From positions 3,888,648-3,952,647 of the forward strand of contig CP141893.1 in NCBI GenBank assembly GCA_036871055.1: 64,000 nt of DNA. Direction: 5' to 3'. This DNA comes from Bisbaumannia sp015645095. Lineage in GTDB: Bacteria; Pseudomonadota; Gammaproteobacteria; Pseudomonadales; Halomonadaceae. The position numbers were made by a program, and so were the translations under genes. A model generated the notes under the pieces. That model saw only the letters and a list, made by a program, of their open reading frames with translations, was not told the origin of the DNA and did no database searches. This document shows, piece after piece, positions 53,133 through 61,124 of this stretch (position 1 is its first letter; each line of letters begins with the position of its first letter).

Positions 53133-54422
53133 ATGACCACCTCCGCACAGCTCTTCGAACAGGCCTGCCGCCATATCCCCGGGGGCGTCAACTCGCCGGT
53201 GCGTGCCTTCAAGGGCCTCGAGCGGCCGCCGGTGTTTATCGAGCGGGCCCAGGGCGCCTACCTCTTCGACGTGGAGGGGCAGCGCTATATCGACTACGTG
53301 GGCTCCTGGGGCCCCATGATCACCGGCCATGCCGACCCGGAGGTGCTGGGTGCGGTGCGCGAGCGCCTCGACCTGGGCCTCTCCTTCGGCACCCCCACCG
53401 CCATCGAGACCACCATGGCGGACCTGATCTGCGAGATCCTGCCCAGCATCGAGCTGGTGCGCATGGTCAACTCCGGCACCGAGGCCACCATGTCGGCGAT
53501 CCGCCTGGCGCGGGGCTATACCGGTCGCGACAAGATCGTCAAGTTCGAGGGCGACTACCATGGCCACTCCGACTCCCTGCTGGTCAAGGCCGGCTCCGGC
53601 GCCCTGACCCATGGCGAGCCCAGCTCCCCCGGGGTGCCCGCTTCCCTGGCCGAGCATACCATCACCCTGCCCCATAACGACCTGGATGCCGTTGAGCAGT
53701 GCTTCGCCGAGCTGGGCGAGCAGATCGCCGGCATCATCGTCGAGCCGGTGGCCGGCAACATGAACTGCATCCCGCCCCTGCCCGGCTTCCTGGAGGGGCT
53801 GCGCCAGGTCTGCGATCGCCACGGCAGCGTGCTGATCTTCGACGAGGTGATGACCGGCTTCCGGGTCGCCCTGGGGGGCGCCCAGGCCCACTACGGCATT
53901 ACCCCTGACCTGACCTGCCTGGGCAAGATCGTCGGCGGCGGCATGCCGGTGGGGGCCTTCGGTGGCAAGCGCGAGATCATGGAGCAGATCTCGCCGCTGG
54001 GCCCGGTCTACCAGGCCGGGACCCTCTCCGGCAGCCCCCTGGCCATGGCCGCCGGCATCGCCCTGCTCACCAAGGTGCGCGAACCCGGCTTCCACGACGC
54101 CCTGGCCCAGCGGGTCGCGACCCTCTGCGACGGCCTCGAGGCACGCGCCCAGGCCGCCGGCATCGAGATGATCACCCAGCGCGCCGGTGGCATGTTCGGG
54201 GTCTTCTTCACCGGCCAGTCCCGGGTCGATAACTTCGCCCAGGCCACCGCCTGCGACGCCGAGGCCTTCCGCCGCTTCTTCTCCGCCATGCTCGACGAGG
54301 GCGTCTACCTGGCGCCGTCCGCCTATGAGGCGGGCTTCATGTCCAGCGCCCATACTGCGGAGGACATCCAGGCCACCCTGGATGCGGCCGAGCGAGCCTT
54401 CGCCCGGCTGGCCCAGCGCTAA
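53133..54422 (+). CDS. hemL: glutamate-1-semialdehyde 2,1-aminomutase
   Basis: HemL converts glutamate-1-semialdehyde to 5-aminolevulinate in the C5 haem pathway. The 429-residue PLP enzyme has GGVNSPVRAFKGL at the N-terminus, LVRMVNSGTEATMSAIRLARGYTGR, FDEVMTGFRVALGGAQ and the PLP lysine K265 in LGKIVGGGMPVGAFGGK. Haem genes hemJ and hemL are thus within 2 kb of each other. Confidence 0.97.
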   Translation: MTTSAQLFEQACRHIPGGVNSPVRAFKGLERPPVFIERAQGAYLFDVEGQRYIDYVGSWGPMITGHADPEVLGAVRERLDLGLSFGTPTAIETTMADLICEILPSIELVRMVNSGTEATMSAIRLARGYTGRDKIVKFEGDYHGHSDSLLVKAGSGALTHGEPSSPGVPASLAEHTITLPHNDLDAVEQCFAELGEQIAGIIVEPVAGNMNCIPPLPGFLEGLRQVCDRHGSVLIFDEVMTGFRVALGGAQAHYGITPDLTCLGKIVGGGMPVGAFGGKREIMEQISPLGPVYQAGTLSGSPLAMAAGIALLTKVREPGFHDALAQRVATLCDGLEARAQAAGIEMITQRAGGMFGVFFTGQSRVDNFAQATACDAEAFRRFFSAMLDEGVYLAPSAYEAGFMSSAHTAEDIQATLDAAERAFARLAQR

Positions 54423-54444
54423 CTCGTCGTCAGGAGGTGTCACG

Positions 54445-56022
54445 GTGAGCGAGACCCTGATTCAGGCCCTGCAGGCGCCGGCCTGCTACGACCATGACGT
54501 CACGGGCGTCGAGGTCCACGAGACGCATATCTCGTGGATCCTGCTCACCGGTGACTACGCCTACAAGATCAAGAAGCCGCTGAATTTCGGCAGCTTCCTC
54601 GACTTCTCGACCCTGGAGCAGCGCCGCCGGCTCTGCGAGCAGGAGGTGCGCCTCAACCGGCGCCTGGCGCCCAACCTCTACCTGGCGGCGGTGCCCATCT
54701 CCGGCACCCCGGAGGCGCCGCGGGTCGATGACCCCAGCGCGCCCTTCGAGTACGCGGTGAAGATGCGCCAGTTCAGCAACCGCCACCTGTTCAGTACCCT
54801 CCAGGCGGAGGGAAGCCTCTCCCTGGAGCTGATCGATGACCTCATCGATCAGCTGGTGGATTTCCACGAGGGGGCCGAGCGCATCGCCGCGGACAATCCC
54901 CTGGGCGGGGCCGAGGCCACCGCCGAGATCCTCGCCCGGGAGTTCGTGCTGATCGCCCCGCGCTTGCCGGGGGAGGCGCGCCAGGCTCGCCTGGGGCGGC
55001 TCCAGGTGCAGGTGGAGGAGATCCAGGGACGCCTGGCCCCGCTGCTGGCCGAGCGGCATGCCCAGGGCTTCGTGCGCGAGACCCATGGCGATATCCACCT
55101 GGGCAATGCGGTGCACCACCAGGGCCGGGCGCTGCTCTTCGACGGCATCGAGTTCAATGACGCCCTGCGCTGGAGCGACGTGGGCTGTGACCTGGCCTTC
55201 CTGTTGATGGACCTGGAGGCCCGGGGCGAGCACGCCCTGGCCCATCATGCCCTGAATCACTACCTGGAGCTTTCCGGCGACTATGGCCTGGTCAGGGCCC
55301 TGGGCTATTACAAGCTCTACCGCGCCCTGGTACGGGTCAAGGTGGCGGCGCTGCGCCTGGAGCAGGTCAGCGGCGACGAGCACGAGGCGCTGCTGGCGGA
55401 GCTCGACCACTACCTGGGCCTGGCCGAGGGCTATGCGGAGTTCCGTTTCCCCTACCTGGTGCTGGGGGCCGGGGTCTCCGGCAGCGGCAAGAGTCGCTTC
55501 ACCGGCGAGATGGTGCGCCGCCTGGGGGCGGTACGGTTGCGCTCCGACGTGGAGCGCAAGCGCCTCTACGGCTTCGCGCCCCTCGCCGACAGCCGCGACA
55601 CCGGGGTGGATATCTATGCCCCGGAGGCCACCCGGCGTACCTACCGACGCCTGGCCCGGCTCACCGGTACCCTGCTGGAGGCGGGCCTGCCCGTGTGCAT
55701 CGATGCCACCTGCCTGGCCCGCTGGCAGCGGGAGCTGCTGAGTCGCGAGGCGGAGGCCCGCGGCCTGCCACTGTTGATCGTCAGCTTCGAGGCCGACGAG
55801 GCCACCCTGCGCCGGCGCATCGAGAAGCGTGCCCGCCGCGGCGGCGACCCCTCCGAGGCGAGCCTGGCGGTGCTGGAACGGCAACTGGCCGCCCGGGAGC
55901 CCTTCGCCGAGGAGGAGCGTTGCCACCTGGTGCACCTGGATACCACGGCCGCGGATGCCAGTGAGACCCTGGTCAACCTGATTCGCCAGCATATGGGCCA
56001 TGCGGTCGGCGAGGTCGATTGA
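54445..56022 (+). CDS. fused APH-like kinase / AAA ATP-binding protein
   Basis: A 525-residue two-domain protein. The N-terminal part (1 to about 330) resembles aminoglycoside phosphotransferases: HETHISWILLTGDYAYKIKKPLNFGSFLDFST, catalytic HGDIHLGN and FDGIEFNDALRWSDVGCDLAFLLMDLE. The C-terminal part (about 340-525) is a P-loop kinase-like domain with GVSGSGKSRF and RSDVERKRLYG. Such COG2187-COG0645 fusions are widespread but the substrate is unknown. Start GTG at 54445 after AGGAGG. Its 3' end is partly duplicated downstream. Confidence 0.9.
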   Translation: MSETLIQALQAPACYDHDVTGVEVHETHISWILLTGDYAYKIKKPLNFGSFLDFSTLEQRRRLCEQEVRLNRRLAPNLYLAAVPISGTPEAPRVDDPSAPFEYAVKMRQFSNRHLFSTLQAEGSLSLELIDDLIDQLVDFHEGAERIAADNPLGGAEATAEILAREFVLIAPRLPGEARQARLGRLQVQVEEIQGRLAPLLAERHAQGFVRETHGDIHLGNAVHHQGRALLFDGIEFNDALRWSDVGCDLAFLLMDLEARGEHALAHHALNHYLELSGDYGLVRALGYYKLYRALVRVKVAALRLEQVSGDEHEALLAELDHYLGLAEGYAEFRFPYLVLGAGVSGSGKSRFTGEMVRRLGAVRLRSDVERKRLYGFAPLADSRDTGVDIYAPEATRRTYRRLARLTGTLLEAGLPVCIDATCLARWQRELLSREAEARGLPLLIVSFEADEATLRRRIEKRARRGGDPSEASLAVLERQLAAREPFAEEERCHLVHLDTTAADASETLVNLIRQHMGHAVGEVD

Positions 56023-56078
56023 CCTCGCGGTCGGCCTGATTCGTCAGCCTATGGACCAGGCGGTGGGCGAGGTTAACG
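55977..56078. repeat. diverged 58-bp tandem duplication of a gene 3' end
   Basis: CCTGATTCGCCAGC... at 55977 recurs as CCTGATTCGTCAGC... at 56035, a 58-base period. About 36 of the first 44 bases match. The first copy encodes the last codons of the APH/AAA gene; the second is beyond its stop. Confidence 0.85.
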
Positions 56079-56098
56079 AGCACTTGGTAGCCTTGCCA

Positions 56099-56161
56099 TT
56101 GTGGGAGTTCGGCTTTGCCGAACGATTGGCGCCGTTAGGCGCCTCGGCCGTTATCAGGCCG
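56099..56161 (+). repeat. REP-like sequence with three small hairpins
   Basis: TTGTGGGAG is followed by a stem GTTCGGC/GCCGAAC with loop TTT (56107-56123), then GAT, then GGCGCC-gtta-GGCGCC (56128-56143) and CGGCC/GGCCG (56145-56161). The TGTGGGAG-stem-GAT layout is like REP elements of Pseudomonas. A single copy is present in this window, just before rdgB. Confidence 0.6.
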
Positions 56162-56185
56162 GATAAGCCATGTTAGGAGTAATAA

Positions 56186-56785
56186 ATGAGTGAGCCCCAG
56201 TCCCTGGTGCTGGCCAGCGGTAATGCCGGCAAGTTGCGCGAGTTCGAGGCACTGCTGGCGCCGCTGGGTTTTCGCGTCCGGCCCCAGGCCGATTTTCGGG
56301 TCCCCGAGGTGGAGGAGACTGGCCTGACCTTCGTCGAGAACGCCCTGCTCAAGGCCCGGGAGGCGTGCCGAATCAGCGGGTTGCCGGCCCTGGCCGATGA
56401 TTCCGGCCTGGAGGTGGATGCCCTGCAGGGGGCTCCGGGGATCTACTCGGCCCGCTATGCCGGCGAGCCGAAGAGCGACGAGCGCAACAATCGCAAGCTG
56501 CTGGAGGCCCTGGCGGAGGTGCCGGAGGGACAGCGCAGCGGTCGCTACTGGTGCGTGCTGGTCTACCTGCGCCACGCCGAGGATCCGGTGCCGCTGATCG
56601 TCCAGACGAGCTGGGAGGGGGAGATCCTGGCCCATCCCCGTGGCGAGGGCGGCTTCGGCTATGATCCGCTGTTCTGGCCCCAGGGCGCCGGCATGAGCGC
56701 CGCCGAACTCTCCGCCCAGGAGAAGAATCGCCTCAGCCATCGCGGCCGGGCCATGGCCGAGCTGGTGGAGCGGCTGCGGGTATGA
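56186..56785 (+). CDS. rdgB: XTP/dITP diphosphatase RdgB
   Basis: RdgB removes non-canonical purine nucleotides (dITP, XTP). The 199-residue protein has the substrate motif LASGNAGKLREFEALL (about residues 9-24), EETGLTFVENALLKAREA, LADDSGLEVDALQGAPGIYSARYAG and GFGYDPLFWP. Its stop overlaps the hemW start (ATGA). Confidence 0.97.
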   Translation: MSEPQSLVLASGNAGKLREFEALLAPLGFRVRPQADFRVPEVEETGLTFVENALLKAREACRISGLPALADDSGLEVDALQGAPGIYSARYAGEPKSDERNNRKLLEALAEVPEGQRSGRYWCVLVYLRHAEDPVPLIVQTSWEGEILAHPRGEGGFGYDPLFWPQGAGMSAAELSAQEKNRLSHRGRAMAELVERLRV

Positions 56786-57951
56786 GCCTTCCCCTGCCGC
56801 CCCTGTCGCTCTATCTGCACGTGCCCTGGTGCGTGCGCAAGTGCCCCTACTGCGACTTCAACTCCCATGGGGTCGGCAGCGGGGCCAGCCTGCCCGAGGA
56901 GGCGTACCTGGCGGCACTGCTCGCGGACCTGGAGGCGGAGCTGCCCCTGGTGGCGGGCCGCGAGCTGGTCAGCGTCTTTATCGGCGGCGGCACCCCCAGC
57001 CTGATGTCGGCGGATTTCTATCGACGCTTCCTGGCCCGCCTGGGCGAGGCACTGCCCTGGGCCGCGGAGATCGAGATCACCCTGGAGGCCAACCCCGGCA
57101 CCTTCGAGCAGGCGCGCTTCGCCGCCTATCGCGAGGCGGGCATCAATCGCCTCTCCCTGGGCGTACAGAGCTTCCAGGATGCCCAGCTCCAGGCCCTGGG
57201 ACGGATCCATGGCGGCAGGGAAGCCGAGCGGGCGGTGAGCGAGGCCCGTTCGGCGGGCTTCGATAATCTCAATATCGATCTGATGCATGGCCTGCCGGAG
57301 CAGAGCCCGGCGCTTGCCCTCGACGATATCGACCGGGCCCTGGCGCTATCGCCCACCCACCTTTCCTGGTACCAGCTGACCCTGGAGCCGAATACCGAAT
57401 TCCACTCGCGGCCGCCGGTGCTGCCCGAGGAGGAGGCGCTATGGGCGATCCAGGATGCCGGTCATGAGCGCCTGGAGGCCGCCGGCCTGGGCCGCTACGA
57501 GATCTCCGCCTATGCGCGCCCCGGACGCCAGGCGCGACACAACCTCAACTACTGGCGCTTCGGTGACTACCTGGGGATCGGCGCCGGCGCCCATGGCAAG
57601 CTGAGTCACCGAGGCCCGGAGGGGGGGCTTTCGATCGAGCGGCGCTGGAAGAGTCGCCAACCGGAGGCCTACCTGCGTCGCCGGGAGGATCCCCGGGGCT
57701 TCGTCGCCGGGCATCGCCGCCTCGATGCCGATGAGCTCCCCCTGGAGTTCGCCATGAATGCCCTGCGCCTTACCGAAGGGGTGCCCATGGCACTTTGGGA
57801 GGCGCATAGTGGTCTATCTCGGGCGACCCTGGAGGCGCGTCTAACGCGGGCCCGCAATCTGGGACTTCTCGTGGAAGATGACACTCGCCTGCAAGCCACG
57901 CCCCAGGGTCTACTATTCTTAAATGAGTTGCTGGCTTCCCTCGAGGAGTGA
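56782..57951 (+). CDS. hemW: radical SAM haem chaperone HemW
   Basis: HemW, formerly annotated as a coproporphyrinogen oxidase, binds haem and supplies it to respiratory enzymes. The 389-residue protein has the radical SAM cluster motif CVRKCPYCDFNSHG (C-x3-C-x2-C, about residues 17-24), FIGGGTPSLM, EANPGTFE and NRLSLGVQSFQD. It is coupled to rdgB, a pairing common in gammaproteobacteria. Confidence 0.96.
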   Translation: MSLPLPPLSLYLHVPWCVRKCPYCDFNSHGVGSGASLPEEAYLAALLADLEAELPLVAGRELVSVFIGGGTPSLMSADFYRRFLARLGEALPWAAEIEITLEANPGTFEQARFAAYREAGINRLSLGVQSFQDAQLQALGRIHGGREAERAVSEARSAGFDNLNIDLMHGLPEQSPALALDDIDRALALSPTHLSWYQLTLEPNTEFHSRPPVLPEEEALWAIQDAGHERLEAAGLGRYEISAYARPGRQARHNLNYWRFGDYLGIGAGAHGKLSHRGPEGGLSIERRWKSRQPEAYLRRREDPRGFVAGHRRLDADELPLEFAMNALRLTEGVPMALWEAHSGLSRATLEARLTRARNLGLLVEDDTRLQATPQGLLFLNELLASLEE

Positions 57952-57988
57952 ACCCGTGACCCACCCGCGACGTTCTAGGAGTTACGTT

Positions 57989-58663
57989 ATGCCCAAGATG
58001 CTTCGTTTGGCCTATCCCCTGGCAGCCGGATTGCTGCTGGTAGGGTGCGCCACCACCGATCCCTACGGTGGTCAGACCGATCGTAGCCGCACCATGGGAG
58101 GGGCCGGTATCGGTGCCGCCGTGGGCGCCGCCGCCGGGGCCCTGAGTGGCAGTGGCAGCACCAGTCGCCGTGATCGCGCCCTGATCGGTGCCGCCGTAGG
58201 CGCCGCCGCCGGGGCCGGGGTCGGCGCCTATATGGATCGCCAGGAGGCCCAGTTGCGCCAGAGCATGCAGGGCACCGGGATCGAGGTCGATCGCCGCGGC
58301 GACGATATCATCCTCAATATGCCCAGCAGTGTGACCTTCGGCTTCGACTCCAGCGAGCTGACCCCCTCGGCCCGCTCCGCCCTCAACGATGTCTCCCAGG
58401 TGCTGCGCGACTTCCCCGATACCCGGGTCAATATCGCCGGCCATACCGACAGCACCGGCGATGCCCGCTACAACCAGGGGCTCTCCGAGCGGCGTGCCCA
58501 ATCGGTGGGCAACTATCTGACCCAGAGCGGCGTCGCCATGCATCGGCTCAACATGATGGGTTATGGTGAGACCATGCCAGTGGCCAGCAACGCCACCGAG
58601 CAGGGCCGTGCCCAGAACCGTCGCGTCGAGATTACCCTGAGCCCGATGCAGCAGCAGATGTAA
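57989..58663 (+). CDS. OmpA-family lipoprotein with glycine-zipper domain
   Basis: A 224-residue envelope protein. The lipoprotein signal ends in LLLVGC (lipid Cys about residue 19). A glycine-zipper pair follows (GGAGIGAAVGAAAGALSGSG and ALIGAAVGAAAGAGVGAYM, about 35-85), then a C-terminal OmpA domain with FGFDSSELTPSARSALN, the peptidoglycan-binding NIAGHTDSTGDARYNQGLSERRA and NRRVEITL. It resembles YiaD-type proteins. AGGAG precedes the ATG, and an intrinsic terminator follows. Confidence 0.92.
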   Translation: MPKMLRLAYPLAAGLLLVGCATTDPYGGQTDRSRTMGGAGIGAAVGAAAGALSGSGSTSRRDRALIGAAVGAAAGAGVGAYMDRQEAQLRQSMQGTGIEVDRRGDDIILNMPSSVTFGFDSSELTPSARSALNDVSQVLRDFPDTRVNIAGHTDSTGDARYNQGLSERRAQSVGNYLTQSGVAMHRLNMMGYGETMPVASNATEQGRAQNRRVEITLSPMQQQM

Positions 58664-58686
58664 GCTTGCCTGCCGATCGGCATCCC

Positions 58687-58716
58687 GGCCCACGGAAGCG
58701 ATTCCGTGGGCCTTTT
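58687..58716 (+). terminator. intrinsic terminator after the OmpA lipoprotein gene
   Basis: An 11-bp perfect stem GGCCCACGGAA/TTCCGTGGGCC (58687-58697 and 58702-58712) with a 4-base loop, followed by TTTTCTT. It lies 23 bases after the stop and just before rlmJ. Confidence 0.9.
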
Positions 58717-58729
58717 CTTGGAAACCGTC

Positions 58730-59569
58730 ATGCTCGCCTACCAACACGCCTATCACGCCGGCAATTTCGCCGACGTGCACAAGCACCTGACCCTGGTGAC
58801 GCTTCGCGAGCGTCTTTTACGTAAAGAATCGCCAATTACGTATGTGGATACCCACGCCGGACGAGGGCTCTATCCCCTCCAGGGCGAGGAGGCCCGCAAG
58901 CTTCAGGAGCACCGGGATGGGGTCGAGCCGGTGTGGCGGGCCCGCAGTGCCGCCTCCGGGACCCTCAAGGCCTGGCTGGCACGCTTGGCCGAGGCCCAGC
59001 CCGGCAAGGAGCTGACCCACTACCCCGGCTCGCCCTGGTGGCTGGCCCAGGGGTTGCGAGAACAGGATCGCCTGAGCCTCTTCGAGCTGCATCCCGGCGA
59101 GTTCGCCCACCTGGATCAGCATATCGAGGATGCACGGATTCGCCATGTGCATGGCGATGGCCTGGCCGGACTGCGGCGCATGCTGCCGGTGGCCACGCCA
59201 CGGCTCTGCGTGCTGATCGATCCCAGCTACGAGCTCAAGGAGGAGTACCGGGAGCTGGTCGCCAGCCTGGCCTGGGTGGGGCGCAAGGTGCGCCATGCGG
59301 TGGTGGCGGTGTGGTATCCGCTGTTGCCGGCGGGACGTCATCGAGAGCTGCTGGAGGGGCTCAAGGAGACCGGCCTGCGCAAGGTCTGGCGCAGCGAGGT
59401 ACGCCTCCGGGAACCCGGCGCGGAACGCCACGGCATGTATGGCAGCGGCATGCTGGTGCTCAACCCGCCCTGGGGATTGGAGCAGGCACTGGAGGAGGCG
59501 CTGGGCCAGGTCACCGCCATCTGGGGCGCCCCGGCCCGCCACCAGGCGGACTGGTGGCTCCCGGAGTAG
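58730..59569 (+). CDS. rlmJ: 23S rRNA (adenine2030-N6)-methyltransferase
   Basis: RlmJ methylates A2030 of 23S rRNA. The 279-residue protein starts MLAYQHAYHAGNFADVHKHLTL, the family N-terminus, and has YVDTHAGRGLYPL (SAM-binding) and the catalytic-type LIDPSYELKEEY. The ATG at 58730 is used because the upstream ATG lies inside the terminator stem and adds non-conserved residues. Confidence 0.95.
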   Translation: MLAYQHAYHAGNFADVHKHLTLVTLRERLLRKESPITYVDTHAGRGLYPLQGEEARKLQEHRDGVEPVWRARSAASGTLKAWLARLAEAQPGKELTHYPGSPWWLAQGLREQDRLSLFELHPGEFAHLDQHIEDARIRHVHGDGLAGLRRMLPVATPRLCVLIDPSYELKEEYRELVASLAWVGRKVRHAVVAVWYPLLPAGRHRELLEGLKETGLRKVWRSEVRLREPGAERHGMYGSGMLVLNPPWGLEQALEEALGQVTAIWGAPARHQADWWLPE

Positions 59570-59571
59570 AG

Positions 59572-59681
59572 AGAAGCTACCGAAGATCTCGCCGAGCAGC
59601 GGTCTTTGTGTCGACGGCGCGATCGGCGCGGAGGCTTATCACCGGTTATTTGCCGATACAGAAGCTACCGAAGATCTCGCC
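59572..59681. repeat. 22-bp direct repeat at the mnmE 3' end
   Basis: AGAAGCTACCGAAGATCTCG-CC occurs exactly at 59572-59593 and again at 59660-59681. The second copy lies inside the mnmE 3' end (codons for GEIFGSF); the first is in the mnmE-rlmJ gap. The 88-bp spacing and location suggest a duplication or an old integration scar. Confidence 0.9.
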
Positions 59682-61019
59682 CAGGAGGTCATCCGCGCTG
59701 AATTCGCCGGTGATCTCCCCCAGGGCCTGCTGGGCCTCGCGCAGGTCCTCCGCCAGCAGTTCGCCGGCGCCATGGCCCTGGAGCTGGGCCGCGCCGTTCT
59801 CCAGGGCCTCCCGGGCCCGGTCCAGGGCGTCCAGGTGACGGCGCCGGGCCGAGAAGCGCCCCTCGGTGGTGGCGCTGTAGCCCATCACCGCCTTGAGATG
59901 CGCCTTGAGGTTATCCACACCCTCGCCGGTCTTGGCGGAGAGGCGAATCACCGGCGGGGCTGTGGATAAGTCGGGGGCCGGGGCCTCTCGGCTGGTGTCG
60001 ATCTTGTTGCGGATCAGGGTCAGCCGGGACGGATCCGGCAGCCGGGCCACGAACTCCGGCCAGATGGCCATGGGATCGGTGGCTTCGGTGGTGGTGGCAT
60101 CCACCAGCAGCAGCACCCGGTCGGCCTTCTCGATCTCGTCCCAGGCCCGGGCCACGCCGATCTGTTCCACCGCGTCCGGGGTATCGCGCAGGCCGGCGGT
60201 ATCGATCACGTGCAGCGGCATGCCGTCGATATGGATATGCTCGCGCAGCACGTCCCGGGTGGTGCCGGCGATATCGGTGACGATGGCGGTCTCCTGCTCG
60301 GTGAGGGCATTGAGCAGGCTCGACTTGCCGGCGTTGGGGCGCCCGGCGATCACCACGCTCATGCCTTCGCGCATCAGCGCCCCCTGGCCGGCGGCACCGC
60401 GTACCGTCGCCAGTTCGTTGCTCACCCCCTCGAGCATCTCCGCCACCTTGCCATCGGCGAGGAAGTCGATCTCCTCCTCGGGGAAGTCGATGGCCGCCTC
60501 CACATAGATGCGCAGCTCGATCAGCCGCTGCACCAGGGCCGAGACCCGGGTCGAGAACTCCCCCTGCAGGGAGCGCAGGGCGTTCTCGGCGGCGGCCCGG
60601 GAGCTGGCGTCGATCAGGTCGGCGATCGCCTCCGCCTGGGCCAGGTCGAGCTTGTCGTTGAGGAAGGCGCGCTCGGAGAACTCGCCGGGGCGGGCCAGGC
60701 GCGCCCCCAGCTGCACGCAGCGTTCCAGCAGCAGGTCCATGATCACCGGGCCACCATGCCCCTGCAGCTCGAGGACGTCCTCGCCGGTGAAGGAGTGGGG
60801 GCCGGGGAAGTAGAGGGCGATGCCCTCGTCGAGCTGCCCCGTGGCGCCCCGGAAGGGGCCGTAGTGGGCATGCCGGGGGCGGGGGCAATGGCCGAGGATG
60901 GCTTCCGCCAGGGCGGCGCTCAAGGGGCCGGAGACGCGGATGATGCCCACCCCGCCGCGCCCCGGCGGGGTGGCCAGGGCGGCGATGGTGTCCTGAGGGT
61001 AGAGGGGAGTGGCGGACAT
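59646..61019 (-). CDS. mnmE: tRNA modification GTPase MnmE
   Basis: MnmE (TrmE) works with MnmG on tRNA U34. The 457-residue protein has the N-terminal tetrahydrofolate domain (PPGRGGVGIIRVSGP), a G domain with GRPNAGKSSLLNAL (about residues 224-237), DIAGTTRDVL, DTAGLRDT and NKIDTSR, and the C-terminal CIGK with the essential cysteine. Two TTATCCACA boxes lie within the gene (59911 and 59961). The 3' end is a known integration site for SGI1-type genomic islands in other bacteria. Confidence 0.97.
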   Translation of the reverse strand: MSATPLYPQDTIAALATPPGRGGVGIIRVSGPLSAALAEAILGHCPRPRHAHYGPFRGATGQLDEGIALYFPGPHSFTGEDVLELQGHGGPVIMDLLLERCVQLGARLARPGEFSERAFLNDKLDLAQAEAIADLIDASSRAAAENALRSLQGEFSTRVSALVQRLIELRIYVEAAIDFPEEEIDFLADGKVAEMLEGVSNELATVRGAAGQGALMREGMSVVIAGRPNAGKSSLLNALTEQETAIVTDIAGTTRDVLREHIHIDGMPLHVIDTAGLRDTPDAVEQIGVARAWDEIEKADRVLLLVDATTTEATDPMAIWPEFVARLPDPSRLTLIRNKIDTSREAPAPDLSTAPPVIRLSAKTGEGVDNLKAHLKAVMGYSATTEGRFSARRRHLDALDRAREALENGAAQLQGHGAGELLAEDLREAQQALGEITGEFSADDLLGEIFGSFCIGK

Positions 61020-61071
61020 GTCAGGCTCCTTGCGGCGATGGGGCTATTGTCGTGGCGGCGGGCCACAAACG

Positions 61072-61099
61072 CCAGACCCCCGCCGGGGCGGGGGTCTGG
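61072..61099 (-). terminator. GC-rich hairpin between yidC and mnmE
   Basis: A 13-base arm CCAGACCCCCGCC (61072-61084) is perfectly complementary to 61087-61099. It sits 26 bases after the yidC stop, in the 105-bp gap to mnmE. No U tract follows, so it may attenuate rather than fully terminate. Confidence 0.65.
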
Positions 61100-61124
61100 G
61101 AGTCGTCGGAGGTGAAGCCGCGGG

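Noticed and set aside
54445..55440. Aminoglycoside resistance gene
   Set aside because: The APH-like fold is fused to an AAA domain in a widespread chromosomal family; nothing indicates resistance.
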